In this document: positions 11,524 through 23,262 of the stretch, in pieces
Numbering within the stretch: the first letter of the stretch is position 1
Layout: every line of letters starts with the position of its first letter
From: Lunularia cruciata
Lineage: Eukaryota; Streptophyta; Marchantiopsida; Lunulariales; Lunulariaceae
NCBI GenBank assembly: GCA_948567375.1
Contig: OX419756.1
Coordinates: 25,398,552 to 25,462,551 of the forward strand
Length of the DNA stretch: 64,000 nt
Direction: 5' to 3'
Notes under the pieces: model-generated
What the model saw: the letters and a program-made list of their open reading frames with translations, nothing else
Databases searched by the model: none
Told to the model about the DNA's origin: nothing
Made by a program: the position numbers and the translations under genes

Positions 11524-11559
11524 GAAAATGATATCCGCCGCCTGGCGGAGATCATTTTC
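11524..11559. repeat. 36-nt near-perfect palindrome
   Basis: Two 16-base arms with one A/G mismatch around the 4-base loop GCCT. Arms begin GAAAATGAT and end ATCATTTTC. Confidence 0.85.
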
Positions 11560-11852
11560 TATAATTCTTGGTCTCCCTTGTCACACTAATCTATTGAAAA
11601 GAACCACCACACCAATTCAAAACTATTAAACCCACCACTTAGTTTATTGACATGTGATAGGAGCATTCACACACAGTTAGCACACACCAATGGTGAATTC
11701 CAATTCAAATAGCTCAAGAAGAGCTGCATGTTTTTGGAGCAGATGGTATCTTCTGCCAAAAAATCTCAAAAATTTCACCCTCAAAAAATGTTGCAACCCA
11801 ATCAGTAAGCACCGATACCTCTTCTGACTTACATTTATTTTGATACGACACG

Positions 11853-12137
11853 CCTAAACATCCATAACATTTTCATAAATGAACATAACTTGCACTAAAT
11901 ATCCGTAACACCATTTAGGGGCGTTCAGTTATTAGCACTTCATCCACCGTTCAGAGTTCACTAGAAATAATTATGAAATTTTCTATTTATCATACCTAAA
12001 CATCCATAACGCCTGCCTGATCTTTGTAAATGAATGCAACTTGTATTAAATATCCGTTACACCATTTAGGGGTTCAGTTATTAGCGATTCATCCCTGAGT
12101 TCACGAAAAATAATCATGACGTTTGTTATTTATCCCA
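11853..12137. repeat. Tandem duplication, period about 142 bp
   Basis: CCTAAACATCCATAAC starts at 11853 and again at 11995. Both copies continue through AAATATCCGT, ACACCATTTAGGGG and CAGTTATTAGC to a TTCAC...AATAAT end. Copies differ by substitutions and small indels. No gene seen. Confidence 0.85.
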
Positions 12138-14119
12138 CATATATCCGTCAAAAGTATTTCTGAAACACACCAATGTGTGCGAGATACTTGCTTGTTTCAC
12201 TCGTTTACGATATTACTGCTGCACATGTTGCAAGTTTCTTTGGCAGCACAGCAAAGTCAAATCGAATGCAAATGTTCCCATCCTTGTTGCGCATTTTACC
12301 AGAATAACAACCACAGGCTACCTCACCAGAAGGACAAACAAGGACTACTGCCATTCCTATATTCTTTCGCTGCAGTCTAAAAATGCACATTCGTTATGGA
12401 GACCATGGACACTTCAGAATCTGAGCATGAGGGACGAACGTTCTTCTGTTAGAAGATAAATAAAGGTCTTCATTTCTTAAACGTAGTATATGTTTCTATA
12501 TATCCAAAATGATAATAAATTTGTATTATTATCTATTTTCGAAATTTAGTATTTGTTGGATTCGGTCTTTCTCTTCATGTTCGGTTCACTAGAATATAAA
12601 GAAATTTCTTTCAGAATCGTGACGATTATATTTTTTGAAGCATGATTTTAAAGAGAGTTTTCTGTAGGTAGTGAAATGGAAAATATACGAGTTTATTTAG
12701 TAATTAAAGCAATCTCTTCATATTTAAATCTTATGTATAAATTTACTGCAGAAGATACTTTAATAAAAACTAAAAGAAATAGATAAATTCTATGTACATT
12801 CCTTACAACCTTGTGGTGCGGACGGATGCAAGAAGGTATTACAAAAATTTATAATTATGGCTCATGAGCCCTTGTTTTTACTACATATCCAGGACCGGAG
12901 CATATTTCAGCAGTAGTCAGGTGTTCCATGATACATGTCGTATCCTCTGGTCTATTAACGAGAAATGCAGCATGTAGTTACGTCATGCCCATAGCTCAAA
13001 TATGTATGCTAATAGCTCAAATAACGTGGCATTCATGTCGGTGATTCTCGAAGTTATTTCTTGGCTAGCAGTGCCCCATAGCTCTCCAACTTCAAGAACA
13101 ATGATTCTGCACAAGAATGAAAAGGAGCATGTTGACAAGAAAAGCAGCCACCTAAACTCATGTGGCCGACAGTTGATCATTCGTCCATCCCCCTAGCTTG
13201 AGAACCTTTAGACTGTGTGTTTTCCTATATGCTAAAGAACACCGATTGAGAGGAGTTTACTGTCACTTTAAACCAAAACTGTAAACTGTATTATCCTGGT
13301 AGCACAAACAACAGCTACGGTCATGGCTTTCACTGGAGCTTCGGTGGTAGGACTGTATTCACACCCATCTTAAGCTTCGATCTGCAGGAAGACTTAAAGC
13401 GTTTATTACATCACTTAGCATTACAGTCGAACAAGCATAAGTGCAAGGCCAAAGTTACTATACAAAATATAAGTATAGTATTGCCTTTCGGGATAGCAAG
13501 AATTTTCCGTTCTCATATCACTACAAAACAACTTCATAATTGCAAACCTGATAAACTTCAATATAAAATGTCCATGCAATTATCCAACTTAATCACAGTC
13601 TGGAAAAGCACAGTCGGAATGTGCTTTAGTCCGAGTTTGTCTGTTTCTCCTGACCTATACAGCTCAAACTCTACAGGATCCAAATGACATTTTAGTGGAG
13701 GAGGCGGGCGATGATACTCATGAGAGCATTGCTGAGTGGAATCGATGGAACACTATAATTTGGATCGGTAATCTGTAATACAAATTACAGCAGGTATTAA
13801 TTTCCATGAATGTTGAGTGAAATTGAGTAATTTATACTGTTTTATCGGTCATAAAATCGAATGAACTCTACCGTCATACAGTTCAGTAAATTAAATGAGA
13901 TTTTGTTGGTATGCAATTCAATAAAACTGCAGGAATACATTTAGTCATGTAGTTCAGTAAAATACCATCTACTTACCTTGTCACCTGTCTTCCCTCCTTT
14001 GTTCACTTTCCTTCCTTACCTTCGCTGTAAGACTTTCCTTATCTTTCTTCCTTCGTCACCTGTTTTACCTTGATTGGTTGAGGTTGAGGTTCATAGCAAT
14101 AATTACTTTCTTTTCACTC
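12138..14119. other. Intergenic DNA, AT-rich in 12470-12800; nothing recognised
   Basis: Short open frames only. A loose repeat of a CAGTTCAGTAAA-like word occurs at 13875-13975, and the stretch before 14060 is CT-rich. No supported gene. Confidence 0.5.
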
Positions 14120-14229
14120 CACATAGAGAAGTCCCATGTTACCTTTTTTGTCTCTCCCTTGTACGTCTTGATGGGGTCTTCCCATCCTTCATTTTTCCTA
14201 CGCGGTCGCCTTTTATCACATAGAGAAGT
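14120..14229 (+). mobile_element. 84-bp non-LTR retroelement tail with 13-bp target duplication
   Basis: The 84 bases at 14133-14216 match the 3' end of the element at 28613-29440 (CTCTCCCTTGT, CTTGATGGGGTCTTCC, CATCCTTCA, GGTCGCC). They are bounded by the perfect direct repeat CACATAGAGAAGT at 14120-14132 and 14217-14229. A severely 5'-truncated insertion with target duplication is the normal product of target-primed reverse transcription. Confidence 0.85.
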
Positions 14230-15179
14230 TACACAAAGTAATGCTGATTATTCAGGCATTAATCCGCTGATATTTGAGCATTTAATCCAGTGGTTCGGCT
14301 GCTTCAAACTTCAGACTCCAAGCGATGACTTCACAAATTGTGATAGAACTGGAAGGAAAAATAAGGCGCAAAAACAATTTCAAGAATCCTTGGAAGCCAA
14401 TTCTGGTTAGAGGCAATTATGGCTACACTTTGCTGCACGGTGATGGGTTATTTACTCCTAATTATGATGTTGTCCTCTCTCTCTCTCTCTTGTGGGTTCA
14501 TTGGGTTCAAACAATCAAGAACTTCAAATAGAAAGTTAGACAATTCTCAAGAGCACCTTCTGAACATACACTTAAATTTTAAACATGATGTTCGTGTAGG
14601 CTATCTTCTGGTTTACTACTCTGCAATATGGATAAACACCTAATGAACATACAAGTAAACTTGTATCATTACACTAGCGTTTGATATACCATCGATCATA
14701 TATAACTCTCTTGTGATATCTGTCAAGTTATGTACATCAACAATTTTATGTATTGTTGAAATATAAATTTTGATCCTTGTGATCGTTCTCAAACTCTGAA
14801 AATCAAGCCATATTAACGAATTTTTTTGTTTACATACAGACTCATTTTAATTCTCGTTTCCATGTAAAGAATCAATTAGAGAAATGAATAAGCATATGTC
14901 CTTTTGTACTTGACTTCGGCACCCCACTCGTGGAGTTCGGCGTGGTTTCACCCCGCAAAGGATTTTGTTGATTAAACTCAAAGGAGGTTCCTTTTGCAAT
15001 AGCCGTACTTATACTTCGTATTTCTGCGCTGTACTTGCCCGTTCGTAGACAGTACTCATCAGTATCATCAAATTGAAGATCTAGAACAATCAAATCCTCC
15101 CCAGTATCTCGAATCATTCCTGAAATAATTCTCAACTCAATGATCTAGTGAGGCCTAGGGCCGGTGGGTAACTTATAGC
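14230..15179. other. Intergenic DNA; nothing recognised
   Basis: Contains a short CT microsatellite near 14477-14490. No supported gene. Confidence 0.5.
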
Positions 15180-15290
15180 TCCGACAGTGGGAAAGGGCGA
15201 CTGCGTAGAAAGCATGAAGGATGGGAATACCCCCATCAAGCCGGACAAAGGTGAAACAAAATAGGTAAAATAGCGCCTATAGTTGGGGAC
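15180..15290 (-). mobile_element. Non-LTR retroelement tail, minus orientation
   Basis: On the minus strand this carries the same ordered blocks as the other tails: a TTTTACC block, GTCCGGCTTGATGGGG, CCCATCCTTCA and a CGCAGTCGCCCTTT end. I could not find a target duplication around it. Confidence 0.75.
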
Positions 15291-15490
15291 GTTATATTTT
15301 TTAGTTGAATCACAATCTAGCGTCAGGAACCTTCCTTTTACGTTCACAAGCAGCTAGATGTCGCTCCTGTTTATTCCTCCTATGATTGTGGAGATGACCA
15401 TTTATAAGAATATTAATAATTTTTCTCTGAAAGTATATCAGTGATGATCATGACGTTGATGTCAACTCTTATTAGCCTTAGAAAAGACTT

Positions 15491-15526
15491 AAAGAGGAGT
15501 CGCGATGTCCATCGCAACTCCTCTTT
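15491..15526. repeat. 36-nt near-perfect palindrome
   Basis: Two 16-base arms with one mismatch around the loop GTCC. Arms begin AAAGAGGAGT and end ACTCCTCTTT. Confidence 0.85.
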
Positions 15527-16373
15527 GTTTCAAACATGCAGTATAATCTTGCAATTGACGCGCTGATCTTTTCAGCTGTCATGAAGAAATAAAGTGATGA
15601 AGGATGGTTGATGTTATCTTTCCAGTCGTGTTGTGGGCTCATTGTACGGTTATGAGCCTGTGGGTCGTACAAAAAGTCTCCAGTTGTACCTTGGTGTGGC
15701 AGAAAATATCTCTGCGATCGATAGGGACCCTATACAATGTGGAGCTCTTAGAGTAAGACACAATCTTCGTGTCACTCAGCTTGTCGAAGTTGCTGGCATA
15801 GTAGAAGAAGCACTGAGTGGAAGGGTAGAAAGTTACCCACACATTGACTGAAAAAGACCGTTCAGTCTTCAGGTGTAAAATCAGAATGTTTGAGTTGGCT
15901 TGCATAAGGTGTCGTACGAAATCGGTGTACCACTAAAAGTCCTCTCTTCTCGTCGTTTACCGTGGGAACCAACAAGTAATTGAGCAGAGGCAGGAAATTG
16001 TTAAAGCGTTCATTCTCTACAACGAGCAATGACCCATAGGCTCTAGTACGTGTGATTCACTCTTGGTGGGGATCCCTCCTGATTTATCTGTTTCTTTAAT
16101 GACTGTCTTCAACTAATGAGATCTACCTTGCGCATGCATGAAGGAAGAATATAACGGGAAAAGAAAAAGAAAATAAAAAAATACACTTACATACATCCAC
16201 AGATATAAAAAATTAGTGTGGTTCAAAGTCAGTTGCTCCTCCGTACACATCCACAAATAACAAAATGGTATTCTCTCTCAATATAGGTTACAGAGCTCAA
16301 GGGGAAACTCTGTCCCAATCAGCTCTTTCCCTGTCCAATCTGTTCTCGAGTTTACCTTGATTCGCCTTCTTGT
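15527..16373. other. Intergenic DNA; nothing recognised
   Basis: Short overlapping open frames on both strands without family motifs. Confidence 0.45.
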
Positions 16374-16590
16374 GATTATCTCCCTCTTGTTTGATCAGAT
16401 CAGACTTCTCCTCTCCTGACCAGTTTCATGCGAAATCAAAGTTATCTAGAGTCCTCCCTGATTCTTTTTGATCCGCTCTTCTCTTGATTATCTCCCTCTC
16501 GTCTGATCAGATCAGGCTTCCCCTGGCCAGTTTCATGCGAAATCAAAGTTACCTAGAGTCCTCTTTAATTCTTTTTCATGGACGCACCAA
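16374..16590. repeat. Tandem duplication, period about 112 bp
   Basis: GATTATCTCCCTC starts at 16374 and 16486. Both copies run through GATCAGATCAG, CCAGTTTCATGCGAAATC and AGAGTCCTC. The second copy is slightly shorter inside. Confidence 0.85.
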
Positions 16591-16659
16591 GATTCAACGC
16601 ACCCTTCTCTCGAAGATTGTTTTCTTCTATAGCACCAAAGAAAGACGAATATTCATTGT

Positions 16660-17390
16660 GTCACCCCGGTTTTATGTATTGTCAACCATCTGTCTCCACC
16701 CTGGACAATATATCCCGGGGAGGATGATATGAGCAGCAGATCTCAATATCACATATGAGACAAATCGGACGAATCAGGCTCTACATAGTAACACTTCTCC
16801 CAAATCCCATCAAAATACTCAATACGAAATTACATGTATTTTTTTCTTTTGTAACAGACCCCGTAAAAGGTCTTCGAGCAACATGGGAAGCTCTCCCAAA
16901 ACCCAACAAATTACTCAATACGAAATCAAATGTCCCTTTCTTATGTAGCAGACCCCTAAAGGTCTTGGAACAACATGGGAAGCTCTGAATGATTTCCTGT
17001 GTTGTCAAACACCTGCCTCAACCCTAAAGGTCATCGAACTCTGCTTCTATATATAATTTCAAACACTTGTCTCACCCCTGGATAATATATCCCGTGGAAG
17101 AGGAGATGATTTCAAACACTTGTCTCAACCTTAGATAATATATCCAGTGAAAGACGAGGTGAGCCGCAGATCTCAACGTATGATTTTTTGTGTTGTCACA
17201 CACTTGTCTCGATCTTGGACAATATATCCTCTAGAGATGATGTGAGCCGCAGATCTCAGGATCGCAGATAAAACAATCGGACGGATCGCGCTCAACATCG
17301 TAACCACTCTCCCAATACCCAACAAAGTACTCGATAAGAAATTAGCAGACCCCGTAAAGGTCTTCGAGCAACATGGGAAGCTCTGCTCCT
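16660..17390. repeat. Interleaved array of two repeat words
   Basis: Word A (AACACTTGTCTCAACCCT...AATATATCCCG...GAGCCGCAGATCTCA) occurs in whole or part near 16680, 16990, 17065, 17110 and 17195. Word B (CTCCCAA-ACCCAACAA...AGCAACATGGGAAGCTCT) occurs near 16797, 16900 and 17305. They alternate rather than forming a simple tandem array. No open frame follows them. Function unknown. Confidence 0.75.
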
Positions 17391-18884
17391 ATGTTGAATT
17401 TACACAACTCAAAATAGTTTCGTTCGTTGAATGTACAGATGTCGGCTGACTTGACGGGACGAAGACGCATATAATTCGCCTTCCAGTGAGAGTGTTGGTA
17501 CTATCCATTCAAGACAAAGTTACAGTACAATATATTTGCCAGGTTACCAGTTTGAAATAGCGAGTTGTTCCCAGTGACTAGCTACAATTAGGAGTTGCAT
17601 CTATTACGGGTATTGTAACTTCGAATCGCGATCGAGATGAGCAGGGTTATTGCGGCACCAAGCAGATCTTTCGTGTCACGAAGGATTAGAATTTGCTAAC
17701 TTTGATCTGATGCGTCCTTTAAGCACTCCACTACGTACCTTTAAGCTCGATCCTGCAAACAATCCTGCAATCGCGGCCGTGATCATGGAGTGATTGGAGT
17801 TCTTACACCTAAAGGCATCGTTTGTTGATATTTCAGGACAGTAGTGGACGTCCATGCAGCGGAGCACTACAGTTGTGGATTTGGTCCTTTAGACATCGTT
17901 TAACTGGTCAGTGGGATCGAACATTGGATGTCTGTGGTTCGTTCTGCACCCTCCACTGAGGCGTTGGTTGGTGTATTGAAGGTGAGTCCTGAACAATCCC
18001 ACAGTTTCTCGGGCTGTGTGTCGAACTAAACGTCGATGCTAGATGAGAGCCCCTGATTTTCTTCCATTCCACTGCTAGAAGAAGTCAGCAACTGTCAGGT
18101 TGCAACCGGTTGTAGTTTAAGGCGCGTGCTTTCAATAGCAAGCTCGAATGTCAATGTAAAGCAAGTCTGTCTAAACTAGAAAGGATGGATTTGTTTCAAT
18201 CTAAACTTCAACGTCTAAACCCTACGCTAGTGGGGTTGAAGTTGCACCGGATAGCGTTGGCCTGCGACTCATAGCTCGATGTTCAGCTAAGCTGCACAAC
18301 TAACTAAAGGCGATAAAACTCAATTTCGTCAACACTAATCGTACATTGTTGTGTCGCCAGGACAGAGAAGGAGTTACGTGATACTGCGTATTGCCTCAAA
18401 TTCTGCGGCACTACTTAAGTCTGCCTTTCCACTGAGGCATGACGGCGACACGCGACTTCTGCTCAACTCAGTCACCACTGACGGTTAGACTAGTCTAGTT
18501 TGAGTCATTATTAACGAAAGCGGAACTTATTGTTCTTATCAGAGAGCTGAAAGAAAAAGTATAGACGTCTCAAGTTCACCACGCAAGTATTGGAAGAAGA
18601 CTACGGACGTCCCTTGACCTCGGGGAATCGAACAGGCGGCACACTGAAACGTACGTTTCTGCAATCGATTTAGAGTTGAGATTTGGATCTGCCAACGATC
18701 TAGAGCGCATTGCAGAGAAGAAAGTGCTCAGTTCTGAGTAGAATCCAAGAAGCACTGACAAGACTGGAATGGGATCAGACCACACAAGCTTTACTCGGGA
18801 TAGAGGCAGTGGAGTACATTCTGGTTGACGGTGCTTGCATAAACATAAGCTTTAGCATAAATTCAGTTCCGGTGACGAACGCAG
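17391..18884. other. Intergenic DNA upstream of the GT34 gene; nothing recognised
   Basis: Should hold the promoter and 5' leader of the gene at 18885. I see no convincing TATA box or upstream coding exon. Confidence 0.5.
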
Positions 18885-20213
18885 ATGGATCATAAGAAAG
18901 AAAACCTCCTTCGTGGTCGGCTCCTAGTGCTATACTACACTCTCCTTGCAAGCAGTCTGACTTTGCAGAGTGTTGCCGGTGATGACAATGTCAATAACGA
19001 GCTCAATTTGACGAAAATCGAGGGGACCTTTAAGTCCTCTTCAGCGGATTCACTGAACCCGACGCAAGGACCCCAGCTTTCGACTGATGGTGTGAACACA
19101 ACGCCAGGATACCAACCCCCAGTGGAAAGTATGAACAATATCACGCAGGAGGCCCAGTCCGAGCCCCAAGCGTCTACGGATGGTTTCAGCAACAACACGC
19201 AGGAGGCGCAGCCCGAGCCCGAGCCCCGAAAGCCCTTCAGGTTGGGGCCGGAGATTAAGAATTGGGACGAGCAGCGTGCAGCATGGCTACAGAAATACCC
19301 CCACCAAAGATTAACTCCACAGGGCAGACCGCATATGATTCTTGTCACAAGCTCTCCTCCGACTGCTTGTCCTGCTGCCACTGGGGATCATTTTTTGCTT
19401 AGGTCACTCAAGAATAAGATGGACTATGGTCGTCTGCATATGGTTGACATATACTACAACATGGTGGTCATGGAGATGGACGATTTCTGGATCAAACTGC
19501 CGATCATTCGTAAATTGATGGTCAGCCACCCTGAGGCGGAGTGGATCTGGTGGATGGACAGCGATGCTATCTTCACAGACATGTCCTTCAAGTTCCCGGT
19601 GGAAAAATATGAAGGTTTTAACCTGGTCATTCATGGTTGGGACAAGGCAGTTTACGAAGACAAAGCCTGGGTGGGGCTTAATGCCGGTATTTTCCTACTA
19701 CGCAATAATCAGTGGTCTCTCGATCTGCTGGACTTGTGGGCTCCCATTGGGGAAAACTACGGAAATCATAAGAATGAAGTAGGGGAGTATCTGTCGAAAA
19801 TTCTTACCGGTCGCCCCAACTTTGAGGTCGATGATCAAGCTGCTCTGGTTTATCTCCTCATTTCCAACCCAGAGTTGAGACCGAAGATCTTTCTGGAAAA
19901 TTCTTACAACTTGCACGGGTACTGGGTCGACTTGATGGCACAGGTTGACGAGATGGTAAAGAAATATCATCCAGGTGATGGCGGTGGTAAGTGGCCCTTC
20001 ATCACGCATTTTGTGGGATGCAAATTTTGCGCAGGGAAATACAACTCTTCTTCCCTGGACAAATGTCGTTACGAGGTGGAGCGAGCCTTCAACTTGGCCG
20101 ATGATCAGGTACTCGAACCATACGGTTACAAGCATGAGTCCCTCACAGATGCCTACGTCAAGCGCATTGCAGAGGAGTCGCTTCACCCTCTAGAGAAATT
20201 CGGCATACACTGA
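18885..20213 (+). CDS. Xyloglucan 6-xylosyltransferase-like, GT34 family
   Basis: A 442-residue single-exon protein of usual GT34 length. A short N-terminal hydrophobic segment (residues about 12-30) would anchor it in the Golgi membrane. A low-complexity stem (about 40-115) follows, then the GT34 catalytic domain (about 118-440). Seen motifs: PFRLGPEIKNWDEQRAAWL, the DxD metal/UDP-sugar site WWMDSDAIFTD (DSD at 225-227), WVGLNAGIFLLRN, DDQAALVYLL, NLHGYW and THFVGCKFCAG. Family members transfer xylose from UDP-xylose to the glucan backbone of xyloglucan, or galactose to mannan in one branch. The start is the first ATG in frame. The exact acceptor cannot be told from sequence alone. Confidence 0.92.
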   Translation: MDHKKENLLRGRLLVLYYTLLASSLTLQSVAGDDNVNNELNLTKIEGTFKSSSADSLNPTQGPQLSTDGVNTTPGYQPPVESMNNITQEAQSEPQASTDGFSNNTQEAQPEPEPRKPFRLGPEIKNWDEQRAAWLQKYPHQRLTPQGRPHMILVTSSPPTACPAATGDHFLLRSLKNKMDYGRLHMVDIYYNMVVMEMDDFWIKLPIIRKLMVSHPEAEWIWWMDSDAIFTDMSFKFPVEKYEGFNLVIHGWDKAVYEDKAWVGLNAGIFLLRNNQWSLDLLDLWAPIGENYGNHKNEVGEYLSKILTGRPNFEVDDQAALVYLLISNPELRPKIFLENSYNLHGYWVDLMAQVDEMVKKYHPGDGGGKWPFITHFVGCKFCAGKYNSSSLDKCRYEVERAFNLADDQVLEPYGYKHESLTDAYVKRIAEESLHPLEKFGIH

Positions 20214-21120
20214 AATGGCAGACACAATTGACGATCGTGATGAGCGCTACGATTTTGCGGAGTCAGAGTCGTGAGTTAGATTCCAGCACAATTCTGCTCC
20301 CGCTGAAGGCAATGAATTCCCGTCGAGCGTTAAATGGTTGAGCTTCGACTCGAGGGACGAGAATATTGTCAATAATTTTGTTTCAAAAAATTTGAGCTCG
20401 TGTTAGTGGCTGATTCGTGACCAGGACGCTCTTAGAGCGAAGTTCGGACCATTGCAATTGTATCATATAAAATTTTTTTGCAATCTGACCACTTAGTGCT
20501 GGAATTAGCTCCCAGGCGATATTTCTTATCCAGTAACCGATGGTTTTCTTTCTACATTAGTTAGGTCCCAGTATAGGATTATTTGCCGAAAGGATGACGA
20601 AATTAGCTAGTCTAAGCACTGTAAATGCAGAATTTGTGACTTAATCCAGGCGACTACCAAGAACGTGTATCTCATATATCCATTGCTCTTGATTGTTGAT
20701 TGTTGCTGTTCACAGCTAAGCTGGCCTTTGAATCGGAACGTAAATCAATCTAACAGCGTAGAGAATCATGTCATAAAAAAAGAAGTGCACGTGATCCCCG
20801 GCCAATTACGTTCGAAAACTGGAATGGTCCTTCGTCCTTACGACTTACACTGGGAACTCCCCTCATTGACTGCACTTACTCGCCAAAATGTCTTTCGTTG
20901 TAATGCACCATCACTCAGCGGAGGTCCTAACTGGTCTAGAGACTGGACAGTTCTTGCTCGAAGTCACCTTTATCACCTTTAGCAGTTTGTGGACTGGACG
21001 TCCAGGAAATTAGTTCTGTTAGCAGCTACTCGTTAACAAGGTTTTGATGTTAAGTTCTACCAGTGCTTATATGAAGTTGATTGAGAAGTGTCGTGCCTTG
21101 CGGTCTTCGCCCGGGTCATC
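20214..21120. other. 3' flank of the GT34 gene; nothing recognised
   Basis: Probably includes its 3' UTR. No clear poly(A) signal chosen and no other gene seen. Confidence 0.5.
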
Positions 21121-21293
21121 ATTGAATTAGTGCACTGCTTTGTACTAATTCAATGTAGTTACCGTTACCAGCTGTAGAGATCTATGCGTCTTCAACCATC
21201 TACTCTTATCTTCAGCAAAATACTGCAGTATTTAGCTATCAGTCGTGGAATATCTCGTATTGTGATCACATTACTAGTCATTCCACGACTGAT
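21121..21293. repeat. Cluster of three inverted repeats
   Basis: Three palindromes lie within 175 bases: 21121-21154 (13-base arms, ATTGAATTAGTGC with a near-complement); 21218-21233 (perfect AAATACTGCAGTATTT); 21238-21293 (perfect 14-base arms ATCAGTCGTGGAAT around a 28-base loop). No open frame. They could form an RNA hairpin if transcribed, but arms are shorter than typical plant microRNA precursors. Confidence 0.75.
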
Positions 21294-22829
21294 TCTATTT
21301 CGGTTGCGACTCTGATCTAGGCGACATGTAGGCCCTAATCTTAAAGTGCATTCTCAGGTTTTGTGGCTATACAACGCTGAGCAAAGTAGACGCCTGGTGT
21401 TCTGATTAGCTCAGCAATGAGATAGTGGTGGATTGTAAATGGAACGCCATTCTGAGTTGCGGATGTAGGTATGGGGACTTGAAAGTGAAGTGATGCACTT
21501 TCTCCGTCGTGTTTCAAAGCGAAGAAAACAAGGTATGGAGTGAGGATCTTTCCTACGCTAGGACACTAAACAAGTCCGTCCACGTCTTTCCGGTGATTGC
21601 TCTGTACCCTTGCTTACAATCTTGAATTGCCAAGAGGAATAGTAGTTTAAACTATCGTAGTTAAATCGAAGGGACCTTTAATCCCGTGAAAATCGAGAGG
21701 ACCTTACAACTAACTTTAGACTATTTGCTTACGCCCAATTGCTCATACCTGCCGAAGCACGAGGAGTGCAAAAGAAAGCTACGAAGGCGATGTGTCAGGA
21801 GGCAAGGACTATGGTCATTCCCTGGTATTAGTGTGAATTTGAAAATTTGTTGAACGTTTAGTCCAAAAGATTAAAGCATTCAAGCTAATCCTGCAATCTC
21901 TATCTCCCTTTCAGCAAGCAACGAGAACTTCAAAGGTGGTGCATGGGATTCATCAATATTCTTGTATTCTATTCTATTCGCAGTTGAGGGACATCATGAC
22001 AAATATCTTGACTCAGAATCTGATAGTGACGGGTTAAATGTTTTCGACAGAATGAACGAATATGGAAACTGGAGATGCAAGGAAGCACGCTATGGTTGCT
22101 TCCTTCAGCAATCCGAGTTGCAATGGCAGAACTGACGCAACCTTCTGTGGGATTTGAAGATAATGGTCAGGATAAAGATATATAGTGTCTACTGTAAAAT
22201 GAATCTGACGTTTCTTCCTTCTGGCAGGGTGGTAAAAGAACAGTCTCCTATGAGGGATACTACCGAGAACTGGCACCGGTACTGCCAGCTGCTGACTTCA
22301 AGGAAAGCCAAATTCACTGAAGAACACTAAATCTAATTTGCCGAAGGAAATATGGCAACAAAAATCTGTCGACCGAACGTCTCAAATTCGCATGCTCTCT
22401 CCCAAAGCTGTCCTCGGGACGAAAGCCAAAAGTTGAGACTTCGGGTGTGGACTGAAAGTTCAATGGAGTCAAATTTGCGAATGAGTGGTCCTTTGTTAAG
22501 CAATCTTTGCATTATCTTCAGGTTGTTCTTGGATAGGAACTCCTGCTATCAAACGAAGGGGTATTACCTCGCAAGGCCATGATCAATAGTTTATCAGTTG
22601 CAGATGTAGATTATCAGGCTTTTAGTACAAGAAATCTATCAGCTCATGAGGTGCTATATTAACAACAAAGATTATCATCCGCAAAACTCAGGTGCAAGAA
22701 CAAAAAAGCTCACTAATGGCAAGGGCTCTTTGGTTAATTTCTGTCACATGATGAACATATGTTATCAGCTGCAAATATGAGGTACCCATCAGTTTCTTAG
22801 GCAAATCAAGAAATCAAGGCTCCTCGCGT
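21294..22829. other. Intergenic DNA; nothing recognised
   Basis: Only short open frames without motifs. Confidence 0.45.
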
Positions 22830-23250
22830 TCAATGATACTGCTTCCAACCGATTTAAGTAGGCGTTATTTAGGATGAAAAACTGTGAAAAACAAGGCCTC
22901 TTTGAGTTCTACGATCATGCTTCCAACCGATTTCAGTTGGTGTTGCAAAAGCTGTGAAAGCAAGGCCCCTTTGAGCTTTAAGATACTGCTTCCATTCAAA
23001 TCCAATCGATTTAAGTACGCGTTATTTAGGATGCAAAAACCAAGTCTCTTTGGGTCTTAAGATACTGCTTGAACGGATGCCAACCGATTTAAGACGGTGT
23101 TAATTAAGATGCAAAAACTGTGAGAACCAAGTTCTCTTTGAGTTACTGCTTCCAACCTATTTCAGTAGCTGTTATATGAGATGTGTTAATTAAGAAGCAA
23201 AGTTCTGAGGATTTATTTCAGTAGGTGCTGTCTGAGATGCAAAACCTGTA
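22830..23250. repeat. Degenerate tandem repeat, unit 70-80 bp, about 5.5 copies
   Basis: The unit contains CTCTTTGAG, GATACTGCTTCCAACC, GATTTAAGTAGG, GTTATTTAGGATGCAAAAAC and GTGA-AACCAAG. Starts are near 22834, 22913, 22982, 23061 and 23142. The last partial unit ends about 15 bases from the tRNA-Pro gene, on its 3' side. Confidence 0.85.
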
Positions 23251-23262
23251 ATACAGTGCTGT

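Noticed and set aside
15478-15851. Small overlapping frames on both strands
   Set aside because: No conserved motif, no shared frame and no splice pattern.
18935-19381. 148-codon minus-strand frame over the GT34 gene
   Set aside because: Shadow of the GT34 coding sequence.
21238-21293. microRNA precursor
   Set aside because: Paired arms of only 14 bases; plant microRNA duplexes need about 21 nearly paired bases within a longer stem.
22830-23250. CRISPR-like array
   Set aside because: Units are diverged, spacing is irregular, there are no unique spacers and the genome is eukaryotic.
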